This document shows, one piece after another, positions 13,743 to 26,706 of a DNA stretch of 64,000 nucleotides; position 1 is the stretch's first letter, and each line of letters begins with the position of its first letter. The stretch lies in the NCBI GenBank assembly GCA_002633025.1, contig NMRB01000376.1:133571-197570 (forward strand), written 5' to 3'. This DNA comes from Notospermus geniculatus. Its lineage: Eukaryota; Nemertea; Pilidiophora; Heteronemertea; Lineidae. The position numbers and the translations under genes were made by a program. The notes under the pieces were generated by a model that was given only the letters and a program-made list of their open reading frames with translations, did no database searches and had not been told where the DNA came from.

Positions 13743-14079
13743 AGGCCCTCTAGTCCAAAACGTAAACATTACGGTTTGTTTATTTACATGGTTGATCATA
13801 ATAGTTATTCTCCTTCGTACAGGAGGCAGCACCGTGTATACCAAAACAAAACAAAATAACAAAAAACATTAATGTTATCTATTTTAACATGTAATATCTA
13901 TCTTGATAAATATTCTTGTAGCTGAAATAGATTTATGATTTTACGCTCAAAAACAAACAAAAAGTTGTGAAACGCGATTTTAAATTATTTAATTTTTACT
14001 GATTTGTTAGTATCAAAAGTTTACAATAGGTGGCAGCACAGGTTTGGTCAGCCCCGCCCACTTTCGGACTAGATGGCCT
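13743..14079. mobile_element. TTAA MITE, AGGCCCTCTAGTCC family
   Basis: The left end AGGCCCTCTAGTCC and right end GGACTAGATGGCCT are inverse copies with one mismatch. TTAA is present directly outside each end (13739-13742 and 14080-14083). The interior is A/T rich and holds GGAGGCAGCACCG and GGTGGCAGCACAG. No coding capacity. Confidence 0.75.
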
Positions 14080-14083
14080 TTAA

Positions 14084-15265
14084 AAGTAGATGTCTCACGA
14101 TTTTGCATCAAATTTAACATCTTTCTGTTTGCACAAAGTTTGTATTTATCTCCATCGTTATCGTTAGGGAATCAATCATCTACTTAGTACGAGGTCTGTA
14201 CTTTGATACCGCGACTGTCAGAAGAGATTGTCAAACACGAAAATCACGACAAAGTACTCAAACACGCTGCGGTACATAAGCTAAACCACGGATATGTTTT
14301 ATCAATGACTATTGTTTCTAGCTAACATGTTAAGTACTTTGATGGTGACTTTACATGGGATGTGGAAGCCGCTTACTATAGTAATGTTGTTACTAGTAAT
14401 TGCCTCCTCATCGTCGGGTTCTAAGGAAAACAAATAAAGATAGAAAGGGGCTTCGTTTTAGAATATTTTCTGTTGATATAAGCGCATTGAGTTTGTTCGC
14501 ATCGTAAGCGGCTTATTTACCTTCACCTTTCCATAATTTCCGTAATTCCGCAATTCGTTAACTCAGAACGAAAAAGATCACGTGATAAACTTACAAGAGA
14601 CATGGAGACCGTATTGGATAACGAGCAGAAAAGAGTGGTACCCCATTCTTGATGGAAAAATTAAGCCTTATCCCATTCCTAAGAAACCGCAACTAACTTG
14701 CCATTAGTTATTTTTCTGGCCTTGCTATCGGAGCATCAGTTTCTCTTTTTTGTGTCTTTTTAGGCTATGAATAATTTCCCATTATAGAGAACGTTGATGA
14801 TATTGTTTCTGTATTGTTCCTAAGATACTTTTCTGAAGCACCCAGTGAAGCACTCTTGAAGTTGTCATTAGCGACTGAATTACTTTAATGGAGTTCTGAA
14901 TGATGGCCGACTTTACGGCGTCTGTAATATGAGGTTCCTTCGAATGCAAACTGATTGTCTCCTTGGCTGTTTACCAGCCTTTCAAATCTCCGGCATCAGT
15001 ACCCAAATGTCATCATCATCATCCCTTTAAGATCAACTTACATGTACCTATGTCAATTACCACTGCAAACATAATGTCACGACAAATCATATATCTTAAG
15101 GAATAATATGATCAAAACGCAACTCCCCTGTACAGTGCAAGATATTTGACTAGATGAGTCTTATATCTTGTTTATGCTTGTTTCCAATTCTATGAGAATG
15201 ATATTCTTATTACCTTTGATGGAGGAGTAGGAGTTGGAACGTTTTGAAGATGATGAGAAAAAATT
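14084..15265. other. non-coding stretch, no gene seen
   Basis: I see neither a gene nor transposon ends here. The sequence is unremarkable A/T-rich DNA. Confidence 0.4.
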
Positions 15266-15549
15266 GGGGCGACATGTATACGAAGGGCGACATGTATACT
15301 TGTCTGTATATAAGTACAGACAAGTTCCTTCAAAGGGAGAGAACGACGGGTGGCGAGGTGCCAAGTTTCTAGTTTACCCCCTAACGACAATCACCCAAAG
15401 GCCAAAGGGAGAGATCAGAGATCGACGGGTGTGGCGAGGTAAAAGATTCTAGTTTACCCTCTAACGACAATCACCGAAAGGCCAAAGGGAGAGATCGACG
15501 GGTGGCGAGGTTGTCTAGTTTCTAGTTTACCCTCTAACGACAACAACCG
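15266..15549. repeat. tandem repeat, three units of about 75 bp
   Basis: Units contain AAAGGGAGAGA, CGACGGGTGGCGAGG, TTCTAGTTTACC and CTAACGACAATCACC, in that order, three times from about 15336. Just before them GGGCGACATGTATAC occurs twice, followed by a small hairpin (TTGTCTGTATATAAGTACAG). Tandem slippage is the simplest origin. Confidence 0.8.
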
Positions 15550-16077
15550 GTAGGCCTAGGCCAGGATCTACGAATGCATTATGGCTAATGGCGAAGTAAT
15601 GCACAGCGTATCTTAAGAATAAATTTCTATCCGCTTTTCTCAAACAAAAAAACTACAGCATCATTCAGAGAGCAGACTCTGCCGCATGTAATAAAGAAGT
15701 TAATTGAATGGATGAAAATCTGGGGTCGGAAGATCAGCCATATCGGCAGACGATAACAGTGATTAAGACCATGTAGATTCTGTTTGATCCCCCGATCAAT
15801 TGAAATAACCTTCCGGCTTCTGCTGGTAATCAACCAATAATCACTATAATCGCACATCAATACTACAACCCAAGATTATTGATGATACAAATTGGTCGAT
15901 ATTCGCCATTGATTAGAAATGCAAGCAGTTTGTTTGTGTGATGATATTGGAGGTTTCTGCATTGATGGTGACTGGAAGCAGGGTAGTTCTTAGCCAACTT
16001 CCGTGTGAAATACTGGAGGCAATCAGCTTCAGGAGAAACCGTCGCCAGATTCCCGTCGACTATGACGAGTCGTTGTA

Positions 16078-16523
16078 AGGCTGGGTTTACATAGAGCGTG
16101 TCGATACACGGAAGACACGCTACGGTACGCGTAGAACAAACGACAGGCCAACACGGCGGTTTACATAGGTCTTCATCGTGTCGTAGTCATTTGACACGGT
16201 GCCTCGATTTTTGGCATTATTTCCATTCAGTTTCATGCATTTCCGATGCAAATAAGAAAGAATGTGATATTTGATGAGGAAACATCCTAAAATTCCCAAT
16301 TACAAACGCAACATCTTCCCGCGAAGTCACCACACGCCAAAAAGTACGAGCATGTTCGTTCTCTTCACACCGTGTTTACACTCTACTCTCTACGTAACCC
16401 CATGCGTATAGACCAATGTAAACGGCATATTTGAAAATCCATTGTCAGTTAATCAACACACGCGTATATCAACGTACCGTGTCGAGTAATCGTATTTCGT
16501 GTCGCTCTATGTAAACCCAGCCT
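16078..16523. mobile_element. 446-bp MITE, AGGCTGGGTTTACATAGAG family
   Basis: The inverted ends AGGCTGGGTTTACATAGAGC and GCTCTATGTAAACCCAGCCT are perfect inverses. TA flanks both sides (16076-16077 and 16524-16525), as for Tc1/mariner-type insertion. The interior contains repeated CGTGTCG and ACACG words but no coding frame. A shorter relative lies at 63022-63157. Confidence 0.85.
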
Positions 16524-16525
16524 TA

Positions 16526-18131
16526 AAGAAACCAAACACACGCGTTTTTACACGGAGTCGGTTCGATCCGGTTCGAGGCCAGTTCACGTACTTTTTGTAC
16601 CATGAAAAGGGAAGGATATAGTACATGTCGCATGGCTTTGTCACAGTACAAAAAGCAAGTGAACTAGCCTCGAACCGACTCCGTGAAAAAGGGCTATTGA
16701 CGCGAACCCAGGGGTAGGCGAACTTGGGATATTTCAACATCGGGCGTGGCAGAATCAGCGACACTCAGGGCCATTTGCGGTCCCTACCACTCCCTCCATG
16801 ACAAGCGCGAGGTTGGCGTAGACCATTGTGTCTCCTGATGGGCAGAATCGGGCTTCAAAGGGCAACACTATCGTATTCCAAGGTCCTTGACATTTGAGAT
16901 GAAGTAGATGGATGTTATAATCCTGTAACCAATACCACAGTCTGGCGGAACGACGGACAAGCCGATTACATTCCGGCCGCGTGAAACTTGTTGTATTGTA
17001 TTTCATTTTTCCGTCAGGGCCGACACTATAGCATTATTGGCCCTGGTAAGTACGGAGGAGGCCATCACAAGCTACTCATGTTCCTCACTTGGATGGGGTC
17101 TTTTACTTGCCCTTGCAAAGACACAAAGTACAAGGCACCACGGCTTATACTGTCCCATGCGACGGACGTGAAACTTGTAATGCTGGATGCTTCGATCAGC
17201 GGTCACGGGGTCTTAGGAAGCGTGCGCTAAAAACCACTGATTACCTCAGGATGGTAAGCGTTAGATATCTGTCGTCTTCGCATCATTTCATCGCTGATGA
17301 ATTACATCAAAAGAAGATGTGCGAACCTCAGTGAGTTCCAACCCTGAGGAAGTAATCGAACAAATGGAACCAATGTCAACGACCCGAAGCACCTTCACGA
17401 CAGCTGTCATCACAAAAACGGAACATCTGATCTGAGACAAGTGCCAGAAAAGAACTATCAAACGGTACTAGAATCGGGTGCGGACGTTAACAGGACATGC
17501 AACAGATTGAATATAAGAAGAGGAGGCGTCAAAGTGGCGCAGTGGAAGCATGTGACCCTTGAGGTGAGGAGTTCGTACCAATTCTTGGTGTGATGTGGAT
17601 GACGATGCCTGTTTTCGCGGGGAGCTCAAATTCCAACATCGCATCCGATTGCCCGATATTCCTGGAGAGCCAATAATGCCGCATTATTGCCCGGTCTAGA
17701 TTCAATATTTTATTACAAAACGGCGAGCGGCTTCAGCCCGCCTTTGGGCAACGAAGTGATAAACAGAACTGACTCTCACTTAAAGGGTTTCGTGGTTCTT
17801 TGATGATCAGGTTTGGCTTGACGGCAACTCTGAGCCTCGGGGCAAACGACGATCGCAAGACCATCCCATTTACATTTTTATCAGTATCTTGATATGTATC
17901 CGATTTAGAAAAACCATCTGACCAATTACGTGGGAAGCGACCTTTGCCAGGTCGCGTTGCCCCGTGCGACTGTAAGTCACTCCGACTCAATTCGAGAGAC
18001 TGCTGAATGGTAAAGGGCCCTTAACCGTTTGATGACATACAGTTTTCAGCTTTGCATCTCCAAGGACACAGACATGACAGAAGAGTGGAAAGTCGCCGTA
18101 TCATTCGATGTGGTTTCTATTTACAGTATCC
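16526..18131. other. non-coding, possible retroelement relics
   Basis: Two minus-strand snippets, near 16860-16990 here and near 18620-18720 further on, share a pattern of Trp, Tyr, Ile, His and Leu spacing followed by a Cys-Gln-Gly-Pro block. That weakly recalls the RNase H to integrase junction of Ty3/gypsy elements. They are short and interrupted, and no reverse-transcriptase or integrase motif can be seen, so I do not call an element. Confidence 0.2.
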
Positions 18132-18135
18132 TTAA

Positions 18136-18544
18136 GGGCCACGGTATTGTATTTCAAATTTTTGTCGACAGCAGGCGCCACTGGCGGTGACTGCATCATT
18201 CTCCAATACTGTATACTTTTGCTTTCGCCCCAGTGTTGGAGAATGTGATTACCGGTAAAATGCAATGCATACGTATCTTAAAGGGCCACGGTATTGTACT
18301 GCCATTTTTTGTCTACAGCCGGCGCCACCAGCGGTGATTACATCATTCTCCAATACCGTTTAGTTTTGCCTTTCGCCCCAGTGTTGGAGAATATGATTAC
18401 CGGTACAATGGATGCCCACGGAACGAGAGCTACTCTACAAGGGGCGAGGTTGATAAACGGTAATACAACAACATTGTCAATAGAGGTCTCTTTTCACGCA
18501 GGTATGTTTAGCGCAGGATAGGGAAGGAATAGTACAGTGCTCCT
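18136..18544. mobile_element. TTAA MITE, GGGCCACGG family, with duplicated left end
   Basis: A complete element (18282-18544) lies between TTAA at 18278-18281 and TTAA at 18545-18548. Its left end AGGGCCACGGTATTGTACTG is preceded by an extra copy of the left 140 bp (18136-18277), which also follows a TTAA. Both left ends share GTGACTGCATCATTCTCC-type sequence and CGCCCCAGTGTTGGAGAAT. The full copy is related to 7790-8050. The doubled left end suggests tandem slippage or a second insertion at the same TTAA. Confidence 0.75.
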
Positions 18545-18761
18545 TTAAACAACGTATACCATTAGCGTCAGAAATTGTTGATGGTGATAAACTGTGAGGC
18601 TCACTCGGGACTGATTCGATTTCGACAAGGGGATATTTCTCTAACGCACTTATCCTTCCTGGCCCTTGACATAAAGGAAGAGGGTGGATCTGATACGATG
18701 CGATTAGCCAGGCAAAATTACACATCGGTTCATCGATGAGGATCACTAGAGAAAGATACCA

Positions 18762-18918
18762 GGGCCCGGTTGCACGAAACTCACGACAGCGCTATCTTGG
18801 TGTTAGCGCTATCTTCATGTTAGATGACGTAAAAATCCATTGTTCTTTTACGTCATTTAACATCAAGTTAGCGCTAACACCAAGATAGCGCTGTCGTGAG
18901 TTTCGTGCAACCGGGCCC
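18762..18918. mobile_element. 157-bp palindromic MITE, GGGCCCGGTTGCAC family
   Basis: The ends GGGCCCGGTTGCACGAAAC and GTTTCGTGCAACCGGGCCC are perfect inverses. The arms continue with TCACGACAGCGCTATCTTGG for about 70 bp each. Such near-perfect symmetry indicates a young copy. I could not define the target duplication with certainty. Confidence 0.85.
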
Positions 18919-18920
18919 AG

Positions 18921-21307
18921 AAAGATATTCCTCCCTCAGTGATAAAGGGTAATCACCAGTGGAGATCATACTCCCGTCTACTTAAACTCCTCCCGCAGTT
19001 TCAAACCTCTACCCACTACGTTGCCCGCGCTCTGAAACTGCTTCAGTTGATGCGATCCTCAAAGTATCACTAATAGACGGCGTTAGCTGTCCGATTCGGG
19101 GAAACCCCGCTGGGAATCTGCCGCGAGTATGAATTGTACACGTATCTCTTAGCCAATCAGAAAGTGTGTTACGGCGGCGTCGGTTAAACCTGTGGTGATG
19201 GATTATAGTTGGATCCTTCGTCAAACAGCGCCGTCAATTGGTGATCCTTCACTTTTGGCGCCAATCACACGAGTGTTAATGGCCAACTAAACACTGGGGA
19301 CGAGTGTACCTTCTACCCTGAAGGGCAGTATACATTGGTACTTCTCCCTGCCCCAAGCCTCGTGTACATGAATAACGTACCACACTTGGAATAGTCAGTA
19401 CCCAAAGAGAAGTTGCTCGAAATATCACAAGAGCTACCTTTGCATTAGATTTGAAGGAGATAGCACCGGGTTAGATCGAGCCAAGATCAACAACGGTAGC
19501 TTTTGATAGCTATTCGCCCTGTGGCCAGCGAAAGGTTAAGATGAACGAAGTAAGTGATTGTAACTCTGGCCTATCGGAGTTCTGCAAAAATCTGCAGTGA
19601 TTTTTGTGGATTATCACCGCTACAATAATGCGCCGGTGGCATTTACACCAGCAGAATGGTGTATGATTAGAAAGGAAGAGAAGAAGTAAGAGATTACTTG
19701 TGTCAGGAAATCAATATTACTTCTTGCCTCCTTAGGGCATCATGGATACGGAAGTTCGAACGAAAACAACCCTGTGCACTTTAGCAAAGTCTATTTTTGG
19801 GAAAATCATACGGTGTACGAGGCATACATCAATAACGGTTTTTCACAAACGTTCAATAATGGTAATATCTATGACCTCTTTTACTTGAGTCACTGCAGAC
19901 AGAAAATGACAGCAACCGCCAGCGTCTTTTGAACTGTTAGAGAAAATCAAAAAACCGTTGTACTTGGTATAGACCTTAATGGAAATCATAGAGCCTACTT
20001 TTGGCCAGATGGACCAACCCTCGAGACCAATCTTGGGGGACCTACATGTATATTGAAGACCTGAAGAAGAGGGCCATTTTTAAGGAGTCCAAAGGACTGG
20101 AATTTTAGACCAGCAAAGTTGAAGGAAGAAGGAGGTTTCACAGTATTAATCTCGACGTACTGGGAAAACGGCACCTGCTCTTGAGTCAAGACTGGGATTT
20201 GAAAAGCAAACTAAACACGAAGATGCGATATGTGTGCTTGCTGGGGATTCCCTGTAAACACAACAGGTTGCGTGTCGATGTAGAATGAACTTGAAACCAA
20301 TCAGAGTCCTATCAGATCTTTACTTCCCGCTCAGCTAACTCTCTATTCCAATTACGACTCATGAAAAAAAAATATTTCGTGGAGAAATAGCAGAAGGGGA
20401 AATGATAATTTTTTCGCATTTTTGTTCGGCTTTTTCCTTGTTCCTATCAGTTACTGTAATTGGTAATTGGGGTCAAAAAATTATATCTTCACGGCTGATG
20501 GACGCAACAGGTGTGACAGCTTGTCGGTGACGATGAAATACCGGAGTTTGTTGGGTTTCAACGGTCCATTGTTGCTGAAGTTTGGAAGACTTCGTATCAC
20601 GTAGGTAATTTATTTACGAGACACTTGGGACCAAAGCCCATCAAAGCATCATTAAATTTTCAAACAATTTCAAATAACTTACAACATTTAACGCAAAACC
20701 TTTTGAAAGGCGAACCTTTGAAAAAGTCACGAATGTTCTTTAAAGTAAGAAATTAGCAAGATGGGGAAATGAACAACTCATTGTGATGATCACCATCATG
20801 CGTGACAGCCCTTTGTTGTGAAATTGAACGGGAATGTAATCTTGTCTCGTTATGGTCTTGTGAAGATGATTGATATCGCATAGATCATATCTGTCTAATA
20901 TAACGGCTGCGATAAATTGAGGTAAATGTGTTCATTGAAGACTAGCGGACGGATAATAGTTTATAATGTATTCTGTTGCTAAGTGACTTGAAAGCCATAA
21001 AATAGGAGAAATTAGTTAAATCGACTTCATATCCAAGGTTTGAGTACACCTAATCAGTCGGTGCTGCGTCACTGCTCTATAAGTACATTTTATGTTATTT
21101 TCATTAGATGCAGAAATCCGCCTGGTATAGTGAATCAATTTTATCAATTTTAGTATCTTTTTGTACAGTGACACATGCCGAGTTCTAGTGGTTCTGTCAC
21201 TAACCCTTTTACGACCAAGGTACATGTACACTCTGTTATATTTGAATCGTTGTACAAAGAGCTTCAAGAGTACTTATCGCCTCTGACAGGGTTTCAATTT
21301 CAAGCAA
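18921..21307. other. non-coding stretch, no gene seen
   Basis: There is no recognisable coding segment or repeat end. A plus-strand open frame near 19740-19920 without a start codon resembles nothing I know. Confidence 0.4.
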
Positions 21308-21573
21308 GTGAGAAATACATGTAAAAGTGATAAATAAGAAATGGGAAATTTTGCACTTTTGCGCGAATTTTTCAATTTCTCAATTTGGGGTAAATTTTGT
21401 TCCCATTTTGAGAAATATCGTCCGAAAGATCAGACAAAATGTCATGTCTGTGTCATTTTAAGAAATTTCTCAAAATGGGAAAAAATTCTCTCCCAATTTG
21501 AGAAATTGAAAAATTCGCCCCAAAATGCCAAAATTACCCACTTCTTATTTTTCACTTTTATTTCTTACTCCCT
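21308..21573. mobile_element. palindromic MITE, GGGAGTAAG family, copy 2
   Basis: This copy shares the inverted core of 12377-12630: GAATTTTTCAATTTCTCAA on one side, and TTGAGAAATTGAAAAATTC plus TTTTATTTCTTACTCCCTT on the other. Its left terminus is degenerate. The 152-codon frame starting inside it is a product of the palindrome plus the neighbouring repeat and is not a gene. Confidence 0.75.
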
Positions 21574-21639
21574 TTTCCCCTTTAGAATTCTGTACATTTC
21601 TGTGTTTGAAGAAATTACATTCGCAGTGAGAGGGTTAAA

Positions 21640-21865
21640 GATACATTGTTTACATTCAATGTTTGTAAACATGGATGTTTACATGATGTTACTTTGGACT
21701 TTTGGGACATGCCAACCCAAATTGAATACTTTTGGTATCAAAGGATTTTCTAGAGAGGCTCGCCACCAACAAATTACTCATAAGACGAAGAAAGACTGAC
21801 ACAAACAAAATGTAAATAAACAATGATTTTCGTGGCCCACGAAAGTACCCGTGATACAACATCTT
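21640..21865. repeat. dispersed repeat with copy at 60450-60689
   Basis: Shared words in order: ATGTTTGTAAACAT, GGACTTTTGGGACATGCCAA, CACCAACAAATTACTCATAA and AATGATTTTCGTGGCCC. The two copies match over about 230 bp in the same order and orientation. Ends are not defined, so the type is unknown. Confidence 0.8.
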
Positions 21866-22429
21866 TTTTAAGCGGTTGGAATACATTTCAACCTCATATA
21901 CATGTATATATTCTTTTTTAGGGTGACTAGGCCTACATAACATGGTTCTCTATCAGCCTGAACCAGTTTTGACCGCAGATTTCACTGTTCGCATGATCAT
22001 CGACCATTTTATTGCTGATAACTAATTAGTTGCCGACCAACTCCCTCGGCAGGATTTATCTGGACGACAGGAAATAACCTCCCCTAACTAGCTAGAGATA
22101 TTCTATGAGGTGCAATCTAACACCTGCCAATTGGCTACCAATTATTGGCACTGAAGATGAGCTTTCTGATACGGTACATCTGAACTTCAAATTAATAGAT
22201 TTGAAAATGAAGCAATGGGTGATGATTGGAACTTTGTAATGTAATAGTGAGTTTTCGCAAACCTGACGAAATACCAAGTACGACTGAAATACGAAATGCT
22301 ACTTCATTTCCATGATCTAATGTATTTCAGGAGATGTTTGGTACCATAAAATATCCTTACTGCCAAAGCGTCTATTAGCATATCATGTAAGATCGAGAGG
22401 GTTTGGTGCACCTTGAATTTTTTAATTTC

Positions 22430-22640
22430 CACTTCGTAAACGAAAGATAAATTTCCAAGTTTAATATACACCACAACTCTATCGTTCTTGCGTCATACGA
22501 TAAAAGACGCTCTTGCAGGAGGCGATATTTGTGGCACCAATCATCACCAGAAATACATTAGGTCCTTGAAGTGAAGTCAAATTTCGTATTTCGTACTTCG
22601 TTTTTCGCCAGGCTTGCGAAAACTCACTATTGGCTAAATT
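22430..22640. repeat. dispersed repeat, copy 2
   Basis: This matches 4850-5040 in CAGAAATACATTAGGTCC, TTTCGTATTTCGTACTTCGT and the CTCACTATT that follows. It is an old interspersed sequence of unknown family. Confidence 0.6.
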
Positions 22641-23639
22641 ATCGGCTAGAGCTACATAAGCCTATGACTTCAAAACAATAGGAAAATAACACGGTTATAT
22701 ATTGAACCGCCCCTGAATGAATTGAAGTCGGTTAATAAGGGCCTAGTTATTGACTGCTCCTGCTGAAGACAGACTACAGGCTATTCTTCTTGATGCATGT
22801 CAAGAGTTCCTTGGGTATCTGGAACTCGTGTTCCACCCACTCAATGTCGACGATGAACGTCCATCGCGGAAATGAAGGGCGGGAAATATCAACAACGAAA
22901 TATCGGTCAGTTGAGTGGGCTCTGCGCTGCCAATTCTGATATGGATGAATAACTAGAGAATCTCGGCAAGGTTGAGCTGTGTTCACTCTCTGTCTCCCGT
23001 CTTTTCACTTTTTGTGGACTGCTTTGCGATTGTTGCACCCACTGTTTCAGAGTAGGCCTAAATAAAGTGGTAGGTGACAATCGCAAAAAGCATACAAGGA
23101 ACTATCATACCATAGGCCTACATGTATTTCAAATACAATAAGAAAGTAAACGTAAGTACACCTACCTTGGAGTCGGAATTCCACCAGCAACTAAAGTCTT
23201 GTTACTGTCAATATCCGCACGACTGATGATGTTCGAATCAACGTTAAAAACAAGAACGCGTTCCAGAAAGCAGCACCCCGTAACTTGTTTCCCACACGTC
23301 GGTACCGCTCGGCCTAGCGATTCGTCATAAAATAGATCGTGGATGCTCCGCGCCGCAGATTCCCTCCACAACCTAGCTTCGAATAAGTGTCTATTCCTTT
23401 CTCAACGTCGATAACATCATAACCAGATGTTCGATATACGTTTTACCACTTTCGTAACCGAGCACTCTATTCCTTTTCGTGTGCCTTAGACCAGTACTCA
23501 ACAACCTCTATTCCTTTGACAACCAGGGAATAGCAGCACATTTAATATTTTAAAAACTAGGCAATTCCAGTCCATTCCTTTGCGACCAGGCAATTCAAGT
23601 CCATCAATATAAAATAACAGTCTATATCCTTTCAATTTG
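22641..23639. other. non-coding stretch, no gene seen
   Basis: There is no convincing exon or transposon end. Weak AGTCCATTCC repeats near 23540-23610 lead into the array that follows. Confidence 0.4.
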
Positions 23640-23895
23640 TGAATGTTGATAACAGTCCACCGATTATCAAACCAAAGAAATTCTTACAGTCCATCCTTTA
23701 CGTAAACAAAGAATTTCTGAAAGTCCATCCTTTAGTAAACAAAGAATTTGTTATAGTCCATACTTCATGTAAACAAGACTTTCTGAAAGTCCATCCTTTA
23801 CGTAAACAAAGAAATTCTTACAGTCCATCCTTTACGTAAAGAAAGAAGTTTTGACAGTCCATCCTTTACTAAAACCAAGAACTCCTAACAGTCCA
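23640..23895. repeat. tandem repeat, about 36-bp unit
   Basis: Units of the form AGTCCATCCTTTACGTAAAC followed by AAAGAATTTCT repeat about six times with drift. The open frame here is a by-product of the array. Confidence 0.85.
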
Positions 23896-26704
23896 GTGTT
23901 CTCAGTTTACGACTGAGTTATTGCATGTTCTGATCGCGCACAAATATCGAAAAAATTTCGTATGGCAGCAAAATGGCCACTAAAATCCGTTCCTTTCCTA
24001 AACCAATCTTCAATAAACAGTGAATTAAGTCGAGTCGAAAAGATTCGCAGTGACGTGAACGGCAAATCAATTACTGAATGAGCAATCCGCAATGACCGGT
24101 GGCAACGACAGACACAGGAACGTTACTTTTCATTTGGACTACATCCCCTGATATCTTTGTAGCGCGTGACTGCAACTCATCGTTGAGATGCTTTCCTAAA
24201 TAACTTACACATAAGAAAGAAATCCTCGGTAGCAGCGGAAAGCGAACATTTGAATTACAGGTGACGAGGTTGTCTCGGTTAGGCGTCTACTCTCAAAGAA
24301 GCAAGGAAGCTGTACTCCCGCACAGGGGTTGCTGCTCCTTTTGCCTTTTGCGCAAAATAGAGCCAGCAATTACCCACTGTTCTCCGAGTGTGTACAAAAA
24401 ATCTCCACAACACACCCTTCCAATAATGTGGCGCTGGGTGTTCAAAGCTGGCACAGAACGAGGAAATTCTAAGCCTTCAAATGGCCACAAAAAGAATACT
24501 GCCACAGTTGACCGCAGTTCTTGAATTCCTTTGATGATGTCGAAGGGGAAAATGTTATTTCCAACATTAGGCACTGATTTATAGGAAGGGTCTATAGGGC
24601 AATGATCTCGGACCTACCTTAATGCTTACGTTAATTGCCACAGCGCGAGCGTGGAGCGACTCTCCGCACCACCAATGTCCAATGAGACTTAACCAAGGAG
24701 ATCGAGTAGGCCTGCCGGTATAAATCCCGATTGGAGGCAAATGCCGTGGGCTGAATCACTTACGCTCGCGCTGAACCCGACGGTGTAAGTAATGAAAGTG
24801 CAAACTTAATTAAGACGACTTATCTGTAATAAGAGCATCCGAGAGCATCGAAGACAAACTGGACGCAGCTGATACCAGCAATCCTTGGAACATCAATATT
24901 GCCGGCGATCATTCATATATACAAGATTTCCGCTTGTGAGTCAGTCGGGGTGATCTAAGCAAATACTTCTCTACTCGATATCCTGGCCGAGAGCCCGGCG
25001 GGGAAGGAATCCGTGTAGTTCTGGCGACGATTATGAAATCCTGGAGAAATAAGTTGTTTTGCAACTCTTCATAGACCTGTAAACAAACAAATAAACAGAA
25101 AGTTAGGTTTTTCACATGATATCAAAGGCAGGATGCTGAATGTTGAAATAGCAGTTGATTGCCACCTTGGTCGCACTGAAGAAGTTGCTGGAAAGACGGA
25201 TTCAGCGTATGGTAGAAGTTTTGGTAATCGGAACTGAGTTGCGAAACGTTGACGGCGGAAAGTTGGATTCAGCCTACAGCCCCATTTATAACTACGGAAT
25301 TTTCACCGTTCGGTACAATTTTGCCAAATATAATGTACAAGTCGAGCCAACTTCCGGTGTACCAAATGGCAGTGTAAACAGCCCTGTCCTGCTTGAATTT
25401 CAAAGCGGGCTCGGTCCGGGTCGAGCTCGGCACTCTTCAACCGGGCTAGTTATAATGTAAATTAAAGAGGCTTGTGGTAACAGTTTTGGCAATCANGATT
25501 CATTAAAACATGAAGTGTTTTAAAACTAAATGCTAACCAATTATAAAAAACACCATCTGTTGTAACAAAAGCATCAAGTGTAACAAGAATAAACGGTAGG
25601 TGTTGCCAAGAAAACATGTAATGTGCGATTAAAAACATGTAACGTTTTGTCCAGATTTACAGTGCACTCTTCAACCGGGCTAGTTATAATGTAAATTAAA
25701 GAGGCTTGTGGTAACAGTTTTGGCAATCAGAATCAATTGCGAAAAGTCGATGGCCACCGGAATGGCATGGAACGTCCAATGAAGATGCTGTCTTCTTTGA
25801 GAATGTTAAATCATAACTGACTGATGATAGAGGTGGTGAGATAAATCAATTCTGACTATAACGATGCCCAACAAGTGTCTTGCCTGACATCTGTGTAAAG
25901 ATCATTGTTTGCAGTGAGGTATGTACAAAATGTAGATACTTCACAAGACGACTGCATAGACCGAGTAAATAATGCACTGCACTCAGTTCCGTCGCAAGAG
26001 TGCGGATGACACTTCACCAGTTTTTTTCTCGGCTACTTTTAACGCACACAAAAATAATGAGTCCGACTTGATCTTGGGAAGCCAGCGGCAAGTCTCCGAC
26101 GGGAAATATGGTAATTGGTGCACAAATGATCTTACCACAAGGATACAAATCATTTATACTGTTACAGCAACATCCGATGATAAAGTAAATACATATTCAT
26201 GCATCTGATAGAAGACCGACGTTCTAGGCGGACGTTTATTGACAGTTTTTCCGGCTCAGTATCCAAAACGCAACACGATGCTGCCTCTTCCGGCGAAATC
26301 CCGATCGGCCCACTCCAGGCACGTCAAAGGATATTCGACACTCGTAAATAAATCTCCTCAAATAAAATATGTCCGGCGATTAATTTCAATACGTCGGGCC
26401 ATGAACCCAAGCCGGAGAGTATACTGCTTGAAACCACTCCGTGATTGTCCTCGACGTACTGTTGTTTAGGATTATCAAACTATGTTTATCTCGAGAGGGG
26501 ATGCTTTACCAAGGAGCAGACGGCGCGACTCTCAAGCAAGAGGAGATTAGTTTGATTCCGGACAAAGGCTTCAATGGGAAGGGTTTTAAAAAATTGTTCG
26601 TACATTTCAGATATTTAAGCACAAGGGTGCTTAAAAAGGGAACTTGTCACTTTCATAAAGGCACCTCTCAACGTAAAAGGTTTCTCGTGCAAGTTGGCTA
26701 CGGC
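23896..26704. other. non-coding stretch, no gene seen
   Basis: Apart from the duplicated segment beside the N at 25496 I recognise nothing. Open frames of up to about 100 codons at 24.3-25.5 kb and 26.2-26.9 kb look random. Confidence 0.4.
25430..25729. repeat. 66-bp direct repeat next to assembly N
   Basis: The 66 bp at 25430-25495, starting GCACTCTTCAACCGGGCTAG and ending TTTTGGCAATCA, are repeated exactly at 25664-25729. The first copy ends directly at the N at 25496. An identical repeat abutting an N suggests an assembly join, with two reads or alleles placed in series, rather than biology. Confidence 0.75.
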
Positions 26705-26706
26705 TG

